DNA from: Aeromicrobium wangtongii | GTDB taxonomy: Bacteria; Actinomycetota; Actinomycetes; Propionibacteriales; Nocardioidaceae | NCBI RefSeq assembly: GCF_024584515.1 | Contig: NZ_CP102173.1 | Coordinates: 2,046,001 to 2,110,000, forward strand | DNA: 64,000 nucleotides | Reading direction: 5' to 3' | In this document: positions 47,799 through 54,747 of the stretch, piece by piece | Layout of the letters: each line of letters begins with the position of its first letter | How positions within the stretch are numbered: position 1 is the first letter of the stretch | Notes under the pieces: generated by a model | What the model was told of the DNA's origin: nothing | The model's database searches: none | Seen by the model: only the letters and a program-made list of their open reading frames with translations | Program-made: the position numbers and the translations under genes

Positions 47799-48404
47799 TC
47801 ACTCGGGGAGCTCGACACGAGCTGATTGCCCATCGCGGCTGGGGTAAACGAGGAACAATTTGCCGGTCGAGGACCTCGTGAGGCGGAAATCGCTAGCGAA
47901 TCTTTGGGTGTCCGGCATGGGCATTCCTGCGGCCGCGATCAACCGGTAGTGCCAGCCTTCGGCCTGGTAGAGACCGAGATTGCCTCGCTCAACCGCAGTG
48001 CCGAGGCGAAGCAAGTACTTCGTGTTGCCCTCCGGGGAGGAGGCCTCGTACAGAGGGGTCGTCGCAGATTCTCGCGCGATTGTCCCCAACAGAACTGTCG
48101 CGATAATGGTGACGACGACGACGAGGAACTGTCCGATCAAGGTAAAGAATCGCATGGCGGTGCCGCCCCGAACGGCTAGAACCATCATCGCTACCGCAGC
48201 GAAGCACCATGTGGCGGCCAGGTAGACGACCGCAGCGAGCCCGAGGGTGGATAACGGACCTAGGACAAGTATCTTGCGCTCCAGCACCACTGTGAGAGCA
48301 GTGGCAAAGGCTAGGAGTGCGAAACCGCTCGATAGGCAGACGATGCGCGACCTTCCCCGGTTGCGGGGGGCGGTTGCCGATACCTGTGCGCCTGCTTCGA
48401 TCAT
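47799..48404 (-). CDS. Island membrane protein of unknown function
   Basis: 201 residues with three TM helices (SSGFALLAFATALTVVL, LGLAAVVYLAATWCFAAVAM, LIGQFLVVVVTIIATVLLGT) and an extracytoplasmic C-terminal domain of about 90 residues (SSPEGNTKYLLRLGTAVERG ... LFLVYPSRDG). No family recognised. Base composition is less GC-biased than the flanking chromosome, in keeping with the island. It is followed 64 nt upstream by another unknown gene on the same strand. The 228 nt between it and the integrase remnant hold nothing supported. Confidence 0.55.
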   Translation of the reverse strand: MIEAGAQVSATAPRNRGRSRIVCLSSGFALLAFATALTVVLERKILVLGPLSTLGLAAVVYLAATWCFAAVAMMVLAVRGGTAMRFFTLIGQFLVVVVTIIATVLLGTIARESATTPLYEASSPEGNTKYLLRLGTAVERGNLGLYQAEGWHYRLIAAAGMPMPDTQRFASDFRLTRSSTGKLFLVYPSRDGQSARVELPE

Positions 48405-48468
48405 CTACTTGACCGTGCCCTTCCTTGAGACTGAATTGTCGCGTCGGACGCCGGGCGGCGTTGAACTC

Positions 48469-48960
48469 TTACAGTCCCGCCAGCGCAAGGAGCCGAGCAG
48501 TTGCAGCGTCGCAGAGTTCGTCGCGCTGCGCGATCGTCGGACTGGCCTCAGGGTCAGTGAACATGAGTCGGCCAAGCCCGATGGGCGACAGAAAGTTGGT
48601 GGTCCAGCAATCCTGCAATGCGCTCCGCAGTTTTGTCGCCGGGCTTGCGCCGAACCGTCCTTGAAGGAAAGCCTTAAGCCTCAACTGTGGCGTCGGGTAG
48701 CTGACGAGTACTGTGCGCCATGCTTCGCCAAGCGACGGTGTCCCGCTGGCTTCCATGTCGCGCATCGCCTTGCCGACGAGCCATCCGTCGGCATCGCCTT
48801 GCAGGTCTCCCTTGTCGAAACCTCGCTCCAGCGCGGCAGCTCCGGGGGCTCCTAGGTTCGACGTGACCCAGCTAGCGACCGTCCCGGGGTATGGGCCGGT
48901 TCCCTCGAGGTTCTTTCTTGCTGCTGTCGCGTAGGACTTCCAGATCTGGATGAAGAGCAT
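48469..48960 (-). CDS. Island hypothetical protein
   Basis: 163 residues, soluble, helical, with two cysteines (QDCWTTNFLSP and DELCDAATARLL). Segments include WKSYATAARKNLEGTGPYPG and LGEAWRTVLVSYPTPQLRLK. Neither a signal peptide nor a known domain is visible. It is upstream of the membrane protein on the same strand and may be in one unit with it. The upstream neighbour is the divergent ECF sigma gene. Confidence 0.5.
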   Translation of the reverse strand: MLFIQIWKSYATAARKNLEGTGPYPGTVASWVTSNLGAPGAAALERGFDKGDLQGDADGWLVGKAMRDMEASGTPSLGEAWRTVLVSYPTPQLRLKAFLQGRFGASPATKLRSALQDCWTTNFLSPIGLGRLMFTDPEASPTIAQRDELCDAATARLLALAGL

Positions 48961-49107
48961 GGCGATTCCGCCAGCCGCTCAACGGTTGGCAGAGCATCTT
49001 TCGATTCCCCGAGGTCGAGGCTGGCGCCCTCAATCTTTCGAAAAATAGTGTCACCGGGTCGGTCACAATCCTGGTGCCGCGAGACAACTATGAGTCATGG
49101 AGACAAT

Positions 49108-49644
49108 ATGACGAGCGATGGTGAGTTGATCGCTCTCGTTGCTGCGGGCTCGACCGAGGCGTTCGATCTGCTCTACTCGACGCATGTCGCGACTGTAGGT
49201 CGATATGCGTGGGGTGTGTCGTCTTCGCGACAGTCTGCCCAGGAACTAGTGCAGGACACGTTTTTGACGTTGTGGCACAACGCGGGTCGAATCACGTTGA
49301 TGACCGATTCAGCGCTCCCTTGGCTACTTGCCACGTGCAAGAACCACTCGCGCAACCTCGGGCGGGCCGAGAGTCGTCATTCGAGGCTCATCTCGACGCT
49401 GACCCAAAGAAGGCGCCTTGCCGAGAGCATGGCCGAGGAGCCCGATGCACCGATGCGATGGATCCATGACGCCATAGACCGGCTCCCGCGTCACGAGGCC
49501 ATGGTCGTCCATCTGTGCCTGGTCGAGGACATGGCCTACAAGGACGCCGCTACCGTTCTTGGGCTGTCCGACACGGCCGTCGCGAAACGCCTCCAGCGAG
49601 CACGGACCAAACTTCGGAAGGACCTGGCCAATGAAGACGCCTGA
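49108..49644 (+). CDS. ECF-type RNA polymerase sigma factor
   Basis: 178 residues. Region 2: AFDLLYSTHVATVGRYAWGV, then SAQELVQDTFLTLWHNAGRI. Region 4: DAIDRLPRHEAMVVHLCLVE, DMAYKDAATVLGLSDTAVAK, RLQRARTKLRKDL. ATG 49108 has GGAG upstream; ATG 49090 would add six residues. It overlaps the next gene by 14 nt, so a membrane partner is made with it. Being inside the island it may control island genes. Confidence 0.85.
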   Translation: MTSDGELIALVAAGSTEAFDLLYSTHVATVGRYAWGVSSSRQSAQELVQDTFLTLWHNAGRITLMTDSALPWLLATCKNHSRNLGRAESRHSRLISTLTQRRRLAESMAEEPDAPMRWIHDAIDRLPRHEAMVVHLCLVEDMAYKDAATVLGLSDTAVAKRLQRARTKLRKDLANEDA

Positions 49645-50305
49645 CACCGCACCCCCGGAGGGTTCTGACTGGGTCGCCTTCGTCGACGAGACGCGGGCAG
49701 CGATCGGACGCAACCTCGAACAGTCGGCGCACCGTCGCTGGTCCATCGGCCGCTGGCTGGGTGTCAGTGCTGCAGGACTGGTCGTTGTAGCGGCAGGAAG
49801 TGCTGCTGCTGTTGCGACAGGAATAGTGGCGAACCCTTTGACGACTTCCTCGCCGAGCCGGGAGTCCATCAACCCGGCCGAGGTCAGTGCCGAGTACGAA
49901 TCGGCGAAGCAGGTCTTTGGCGCCCCGTTCCCAACAGATGTGGAGCTGCCGGACCTGGCTGGCCGCGTCGACGGCCTCGTGACCAAAGCGAACGGCGATG
50001 TCACCTTCGAGCAGGGAGTCGGTGAGTCCCAGCTGGTCACCGTGTGGAGGTGCGCCTGGCAACGCTCGTATCTGAATGGTGCGCAGGCCGATGACCTGCC
50101 CGCTCAGGAGCGTGCGGCTGACCACCTGTCGCGCTACTACGAACTGCCTTTGGTCAAGAAATGGGTACGCGATCCTGACCACGCTTGGTACGAGGAGACC
50201 ATGGTGCCGGCGATGAACGGGGATTTGGGACCGCTGCAAGCCGACCTGCAAAACAGTTGCGGCGAACCATTCGCTGGGACCGCCGCACGGTCGGGTGACA
50301 AATGA
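49631..50305 (+). CDS. Single-pass membrane partner of the ECF sigma factor
   Basis: 224 residues from the ATG at 49631 (GGAAGGA upstream). A cytoplasmic N-terminus of about 45 residues (WVAFVDETRAAIGRNLEQSA) is followed by one TM helix (LGVSAAGLVVVAAGSAAAVA) and an outer domain with two cysteines (TVWRCAWQRSY, LQNSCGEPF). Position and topology suggest an anti-sigma or sensor protein. The short N-terminus lacks the zinc HxxxCxxC motif of classic anti-sigma domains, so this is uncertain. Confidence 0.6.
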   Translation: MKTPDTAPPEGSDWVAFVDETRAAIGRNLEQSAHRRWSIGRWLGVSAAGLVVVAAGSAAAVATGIVANPLTTSSPSRESINPAEVSAEYESAKQVFGAPFPTDVELPDLAGRVDGLVTKANGDVTFEQGVGESQLVTVWRCAWQRSYLNGAQADDLPAQERAADHLSRYYELPLVKKWVRDPDHAWYEETMVPAMNGDLGPLQADLQNSCGEPFAGTAARSGDK

Positions 50306-51147
50306 CTCGATCGTGTCCGTCCCATCTTCGGTTCGATCCACGAATCGTGGGATCGTCGCGGAGCCACGCTGTGAAGGACAACTGGAGATTGGTGCACCCC
50401 CAGGGGGCACACTTCGGGTGTAACGGGTCGCAGCCGTAGGCAACGAGCCCTGGAATTACAGGCAGGATGCGAATTTGCTTGCAATTGCAGGTGGGTTCGT
50501 CTATTCGAGTCCCTCCTCGGACACGTTTACTGCTCATAGGGTGGTTCTTCACGAAAACGGAGGACCACCCTATTTTGGTCCGACGCTCATCACCCCCTGG
50601 TTTTTTCGCTCGGGTCGTAGGTCAGAGTCCGCAACAAGAACCGGGCTGCAACCTCCGAAAACCGCGCAGCGCGAATCGCCACAGTCAGTTAGGTCTGGGA
50701 GGTATGAGGAGCAGCACGAAGTTGCCATCGGCCAAGGGCTACCCTGCTGGAACGGCGTGATCGCCGTCGCCGACCGCAAGGACGTGCGGGGCGACTCGAT
50801 TCGACAATATGGCATTTGAATCATCAGGTCCGGCGTTACTGGAAGTCCTTGATTCACTCAGACCCCCGACAGTGTTCACCCGTCGGGCCAGCGCTCGGTC
50901 GGGGATTGCGCTGAAATCACCGGCTCGCTTCACGCGCTCAAGACGAGCCGGATGCCGTCCGGGACCGAGACGGCCGGCCGCCACCTCTAATCCCAAGTGT
51001 TCCGCAGGGCCCTATGGCGTGCGCCAACGCCGCTGGGCGAGAAGTCTGGTCTCCGTGGCGTATCGCACTTCAAGTGCGGGAATCACGCCACAACGCCAAC
51101 TCGGTGCGCGTCCGTGATCGCTGGCGACACTTCGGGAAAGACCAAGC
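50306..51147. other. 842-nt island gap without a supported gene
   Basis: Frames of 90-115 codons overlap here on both strands but have implausible composition and no recognised domain. One inverted repeat stands out: AGGGTGGTTC (50538-50547) against GGACCACCCT (50562-50571), 9 of 10 bp, followed by ATTTTGG, a possible terminator. The stretch 50460-50640 is markedly AT-richer than the surroundings. Probably degraded foreign DNA. Confidence 0.5.
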
Positions 51148-51470
51148 ATGAAGAATCTAAGAACAGCAATTGCGATCGCGGCGTGCGCCGGTGCTCTGGT
51201 GAGCGTAAGCCCCGCCCTTCTCGCCCAGGCGACGGCGGCGGACCAGTCAATAGCGGCGATGTCTGAATGTCCGACTGGCTACTTCTGTGTTTGGTCGGAT
51301 ACGAACTATTCAGGGAGCATGCAACGCATCTCAGCGACCAACGCGTACCGCCCGATCAGTCTCACCAGTACGCGTTCGTACTACAACCATCGGTCTCAGC
51401 GGACGTGGCTGCACGAGGATCCCGATGGTGGTGGGTCCAATCTTTGCTCGTCGATCGGCCATCGGCATCG
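51148..51470 (+). pseudogene. Truncated secreted I36-type peptidase-inhibitor-like gene
   Basis: The ATG at 51148 has GGGAAAG upstream. The product has a signal peptide (IAIAACAGALVSVSPALLAQ, then ATAA) and a small Cys domain: SECPTGYFCVWSDTNYSG, YYNHRSQRTWLHEDPDGGGS, NLCSS. That resembles peptidase inhibitor family I36 / beta-gamma-crystallin-like secreted proteins. From about 51440-51470 the frame runs into the Toprim fragment out of register and reads nonsense (SIGHRHRLARAQHRRHHRV). The natural C-terminus is lost. The exact end is approximate. Confidence 0.6.
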
Positions 51471-51479
51471 GCTCGCTCG

Positions 51480-52486
51480 TGCCCAACACCGCCGACACCA
51501 TCGTGTTCCACAAAGGTGCCCAACTGTTCGGGATCGCCGAGACCCACATGGCCGACGGTTCGATCCCCGTGCTGGTCGAAGGCCCGATGGATGCCATCGC
51601 CGTCACCGTCGCGACCGGCGGCGCCTACCTCGGCGTCGCACCCCTTGGCACGTCACTCACGGCCGAGCAAGCCGCGCACCTCGCCGCGCTGGGTGCCCAT
51701 CCAGTCGTCGCCATCGACGGCGACCTCGCCGGCCAGGTCGCGGCCGAACGCGACTACTGGCTCCTTTCACCCCACGGCGTCAACCCGCAGCACGCGCCGA
51801 TGCCCGCAGGCCAGGACCCTGCAAGCCTGCTCGCCGACCGCAACCCCACCGCTTTGCGAGCAGCGCTGTTCAACGCGGGACCACTGGCCGACGTACTCAT
51901 TGACGAGCGCCTCACGCACCTGAGCGCCGAGTCCCAGAAGGTCGTCCAGACCGCTGACATCATCGCCGGCCAACCAGCAGCCCAGTGGGACGCACAAATC
52001 GCCAGGACCACCGAACGAATCGGCGTCCCGGCGGGGACGATCCGCGGCGCCGTCACCGCCGCCGCACAGGCCTGGAACGACGACCGACGTCGAGCCAGCG
52101 GGCGCCAGCTCGACAACATCACGGCTGTGCGAGCACGCATGCAAGCAGCAGATGACGCCATACCAGCAGAGCGCTGGGCTCCCCTGGCCCAGGAAATCGA
52201 CCCGCGCCTCACCGAGCACACCGACTGGCCCGCCACCGCCGCCATGCTCCAGGACGTCCACAACGCCGGCCACGACCTGCCTAGCCTCACCCGGCAACTC
52301 GTCGCCGAGCAGCCCTTAGGAGAAACACCCGCCCAAGAACTGCGGTATCTCCTGGTCAGCTACCTCCCCGACGACGAGACGCCGGTTGCGGCCCCGGTCA
52401 GCGAACGGCTCCATCAAAGCGCGGAGAGGGACCGAGCGGACACGCTGACGACTAGGGCACGCCCCCACACCGGACCCTCGCGATAG
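51480..52486 (+). pseudogene. Toprim/DnaG-type primase C-terminal fragment
   Basis: In the frame ending at 52486, about 335 codons are plausible coding sequence. A Toprim domain is clear: FHKGAQLFGIAE, VLVEGPMDAIAVT (catalytic Glu), VVAIDGDLAGQVAAERDYWL (DxD), then DPASLLADRNPTALRAAL and a helical tail of about 200 residues. Such domains occur in the C-terminal half of large mobilisation or primase proteins of actinobacterial plasmids and conjugative elements. The 5' part, with the zinc or relaxase domain, is missing, and the region upstream belongs to the I36-like gene. Confidence 0.7.
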
Positions 52487-52609
52487 CACCTCTCCACCTG
52501 TGGACCTGCGACCCAACGGGGGCAGATTGTGGCCACTCGCAGACAGATGTCGCCCCTTGAGGACTATGGGCGACCGGCAGAGTGTCGCCAACAAACCCAG
52601 GAGCCCGCC

Positions 52610-52807
52610 ATGCCCGCAACAGTCACGCGCCGCCTCGTCTCGCTAGCCGATGCTGCCGACGCACTCGCCGTCTCGACCAGGACCGTTCGCCGCTACATCG
52701 CCGAGGGCCAGCTTGACGCGGTGCGGCTCGGACGCAAAACGCTGCGAATCAAGGTCGATTCGATCGAGCGCTTCATCGATGCTCGTCCAGTGGGCGGCTG
52801 GAGATGA
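52610..52807 (+). CDS. Excisionase-like helix-turn-helix protein
   Basis: 65 residues, MerR/AlpA-type winged HTH used by excisionases: [48 protein letters not shown]. The start at 52610 has AGGAG 8 nt upstream. Complete, and located 94 nt inside the right attachment repeat. In a circularised island it would lie just before the integrase remnant, the usual xis-int order. Confidence 0.82.
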   Translation: MPATVTRRLVSLADAADALAVSTRTVRRYIAEGQLDAVRLGRKTLRIKVDSIERFIDARPVGGWR

Positions 52808-52835
52808 CGGTCGGATGAGGCCAAATGCGCTCTGC

Positions 52836-52857
52836 GTTGTTCCTCGGGTGTTCCTCG
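52836..52857 (+). repeat. Right TTCCTC arm-type repeat
   Basis: Counterpart of 47152-47173: GTTGTTCCTCGGGTGTTCCT begins it, against GTTATTCCTCGTATGTTCCT on the left. Two TTCCTC boxes 11 bp apart. It lies 43 nt inside the right 25-bp repeat. Confidence 0.4.
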
Positions 52858-52866
52858 AAATGGAAA

Positions 52867-52886
52867 GAGACCCTCGAAAGGGCCTC
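52867..52886 (-). terminator. Island-borne terminator for tRNA-Val(CAC)
   Basis: GAGACCCT-CGAA-AGGGCCTC forms an 8-bp stem with one mismatch. On the minus strand it is followed by TTTCCATTTC. It begins 18 nt beyond the tRNA 3' end and lies in island DNA, so the incoming element supplied a replacement terminator. Confidence 0.6.
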
Positions 52887-52900
52887 TGACCTGCACTTAT

Positions 52901-52925
52901 ACGGTGGGCGATACTGGGTTCGAAC
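52901..52925. repeat. Right attachment repeat (within tRNA-Val)
   Basis: 25 bases identical to 46999-47023. Most of it (52905-52925) is the 3' acceptor strand and T-arm of the intact tRNA-Val(CAC). Confidence 0.9.
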
Positions 52926-52976
52926 CAGTGACCTCTTCGGTGTGAACGAAGCGCGCTACCACTGCGCCAATCGCCC
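52905..52976 (-). tRNA. tRNA-Val (anticodon CAC)
   Basis: 72 nt. Acceptor GGGCGAT pairs with ATCGCCC and A is the discriminator. The anticodon stem CTTCG/CGAAG holds the loop TTCACAC (CAC, reads GUG). The T-loop is TTCGAAC. CCA is not encoded. The 3' half is the integration target of the island. It is preceded by the divergently placed aminotransferase region. Confidence 0.96.
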
Positions 52977-53065
52977 GTGTGGTGCGTCAGAAACCATAAC
53001 CTACTCCCCCATCGTGCCACGAGGCACCCGGCGCCACGACCGTCCCGGCCGGCGCACGACGGGTC

Positions 53066-53899
53066 TCAGGGGTCGATCCCCTTGGCAGCCTCACGGGCCC
53101 AGATCGCCTGTGCCTGCTGGGTGATCGGGCCCGGTGCGGCGAGCTCCACGTCGTCGACGCGGGCGACCGCCTGAACGTCACGGGTGGTCCCGACCAGGAT
53201 GACCTCCTCGGCGCTCTTCAGCAGCTCGATAGAGCCGTCCTCCTCGACGACGTCCAGCTCGCCGGCGCACCACTCCAGCACCAGGGCTCGCGTGACGCCG
53301 GCCAGCGGCCCGGCCTCCAGCGTGGGGGTGATGAGCCGGTCGTCGATCACGTAGAAGACGTTCGATCCGGTGCCTTCGCAGACCTGACCTCGCGTGTTGG
53401 GAATCACAGCCTCGGACGCGCCGCGGGCGGCCGCGTACTCGACCATGAGCGCGTTCTCGGCGTACGACGTCGTCTTGAGGCCCGAGAGAGCGCCGCGCTC
53501 GTTGCGGGGCCACGGGACCGTCACGACGCTTGTGACACCCGGAGGCCGCGTCCCAGGCTCCGTGATGACCATCTGCGTCAGCGGTCCGCCACCCCGCGGC
53601 GAACCGAGCGGGCCCCGTCCGGACGTCACGGTGATCCGGATCCGGCCGAAGGGCAGATCCTGGCCGTCCATCGTCGCGTCGATGCCCTCGCGGATGGCTC
53701 CGAGGTCCGGCTTGCCGATCCCGAGCCCGTCCGCCGACCTCAGCAGCCGGTCGAGGTGACGCGTCAGCGCGAACGGCTGGCCGTCCTCGATCTTGACCGT
53801 CTCGAACACTCCGTCGCCGACGATCATGCCGTGATCGAGCGGGCTGATCGCCGGATCTTCAGGGGATTTCAGCAGCTGACCGTTGACCCACGTCTTCAT
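53066..53899 (-). CDS. Class IV aminotransferase (aminodeoxychorismate lyase-like)
   Basis: 277-residue fold-type IV PLP enzyme. SPLDHGMIVGDGVFETVKIE near residue 20, the PLP lysine in LSGLKTTSYAENALMVEYA near 142, GTGSNVFYVIDDRLITP near 178 and the phosphate region AGPLAGVTRALVLEW. The length and motifs fit PabC (4-amino-4-deoxychorismate lyase, folate synthesis), but D-amino-acid or branched-chain aminotransferases of the same family cannot be excluded. No pabA/pabB neighbour is present. Confidence 0.82.
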   Translation of the reverse strand: MKTWVNGQLLKSPEDPAISPLDHGMIVGDGVFETVKIEDGQPFALTRHLDRLLRSADGLGIGKPDLGAIREGIDATMDGQDLPFGRIRITVTSGRGPLGSPRGGGPLTQMVITEPGTRPPGVTSVVTVPWPRNERGALSGLKTTSYAENALMVEYAAARGASEAVIPNTRGQVCEGTGSNVFYVIDDRLITPTLEAGPLAGVTRALVLEWCAGELDVVEEDGSIELLKSAEEVILVGTTRDVQAVARVDDVELAAPGPITQQAQAIWAREAAKGIDP

Positions 53900-53980
53900 G
53901 CCGCCACGCTACGCCTACCCCGGTTTTGGGCCCAGCAGGAGCATCGGCTAATGTTCTATCTCGGCCCCGCAAGAGGCCAA

Positions 53981-54052
53981 GCGGACATAGCTCAGTGGTA
54001 GAGCATCACCTTGCCAAGGTGAGGGTCGCGAGTTCGAATCTCGTTGTCCGCT
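53981..54052 (+). tRNA. tRNA-Gly (anticodon GCC)
   Basis: 72 nt. Acceptor GCGGACA/TGTCCGC, discriminator T, anticodon stem ATCACC/GGTGAG around TTGCCAA (GCC), T-loop TTCGAAT. First of three adjacent tRNA genes. Confidence 0.96.
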
Positions 54053-54080
54053 CGGAGACGGGTCTCCATACCCATCCGGT

Positions 54081-54151
54081 GGTGGGTTGGCCGAGAGGCG
54101 AGGCAACGGACTGCAAATCCGTTTACACGGGTTCAAATCCCGTACCCACCT
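54081..54151 (+). tRNA. tRNA-Cys (anticodon GCA)
   Basis: 71 nt. Acceptor GGTGGGT/ACCCACC, discriminator T, anticodon stem CGGA/TCCG around CTGCAAA (GCA), T-loop TTCAAAT. 28 nt after tRNA-Gly, likely co-transcribed. Confidence 0.96.
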
Positions 54152-54175
54152 CGAACGTCACAACTAAATAATCTT

Positions 54176-54247
54176 GGGCGATTGGCGCAGCGGTAGCGCG
54201 CTTCCCTGACACGGAAGAGGTCACTGGTTCAAACCCAGTATCGCCCA
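54176..54247 (+). tRNA. tRNA-Val (anticodon GAC)
   Basis: 72 nt. Acceptor GGGCGAT/ATCGCCC, discriminator A, anticodon stem CTTCC/GGAAG around CTGACAC (GAC), T-loop TTCAAAC. Very similar to the CAC isoacceptor at 52905-52976 apart from the anticodon arm and T-loop. Followed directly by a strong terminator. Confidence 0.96.
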
Positions 54248-54256
54248 CAGAGAGAA

Positions 54257-54290
54257 AGCCCCCGGGGTTCGCCCCCGGGGGTTTTCCTTT
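54257..54290 (+). terminator. Rho-independent terminator of the tRNA cluster
   Basis: CCCCCGGG and CCCGGGGG form an 8-bp GC stem around GTTCGCC at about 54259-54281, preceded by AAAG and followed by TTTTCCTTT. It is 10 nt after the last tRNA. Confidence 0.9.
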
Positions 54291-54747
54291 GCCCTGACCC
54301 GTCTCGCCAGGGTCTTTCTCATCTGAGCAGTTCAGGACCGGCCGGGACCTCGCGAGCTGCTGCCCACGCATCTACCGTGAGGGGGCCGCTCCTGCTCGCC
54401 TCCCCTGGGAGAGCAGGGGCGGCGTCTGTTCACCGGACGTTCATGGCTTGGAGGTTGGCGGGCAGCCGGGCGGCCCGTAGCGTCGAGGGTGAGCCGGTTG
54501 GTCACGCACCACCGGTGCACACAGCGGCCGAGCGGGCTTCCTCCAGGGCCCGCCGCCGCGACTTGGCCCCCGCCGATTGGACGGGGGCTTCGTCATGCGA
54601 GGCACCAAAATACTGTCTCACGATTCGAACACATGTTCGACACATTCGATGTTTCGCGGTAGTCTGGAATCAGCGTCGACCATCGTGGTCGGGTTTCATC
54701 CAGGCATCCTGCGTCTCTAAACCGTCAACGCTGGCACGTCCCCCAGG
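54291..54747. promoter_or_regulatory. LexA box and promoter of the DUF222/HNH gene; gap otherwise empty
   Basis: TCGAACACATGTTCGA at 54625-54640 is a perfect actinobacterial SOS box. TTCGAC (54636-54641), overlapping its right half, is a -35 candidate followed after 18 nt by TAGTCT (54660-54665). LexA would sit on the -35. The 13E12 (DUF222/HNH) genes of M. tuberculosis are known to carry LexA sites, which supports the call. The rest of this 457-nt stretch contains no gene that I can support. Confidence 0.8.

Larger units (their letters stand above)
46999..52925. mobile_element. Decayed genomic island in tRNA-Val(CAC)
   Basis: A 5.9-kb segment bounded by a 25-bp direct repeat (46999-47023 and 52901-52925) made of the 3' end of tRNA-Val(CAC). 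The complete tRNA is kept at the right edge. It carries a broken tyrosine integrase at the left end, an intact excisionase-like gene at the right end, a Toprim-domain remnant, an ECF sigma factor and unknown genes. The edges, the integrase class and the tRNA target together indicate a former integrative, probably conjugative, element. With integrase and mobilisation gene decayed it should no longer move by itself. Confidence 0.8.

Noticed and set aside
50466..50525. tRNA-like T-arm (TTCGAGTCCC) suggesting a tRNA fragment
   Set aside because: No acceptor, D-arm or anticodon arm can be drawn around it.
50700..50819. Possible DUF397-like tail (IAVADRKDVRGDS)
   Set aside because: Only about 20 residues resemble the family; no start or Cys motif, so chance is as likely.
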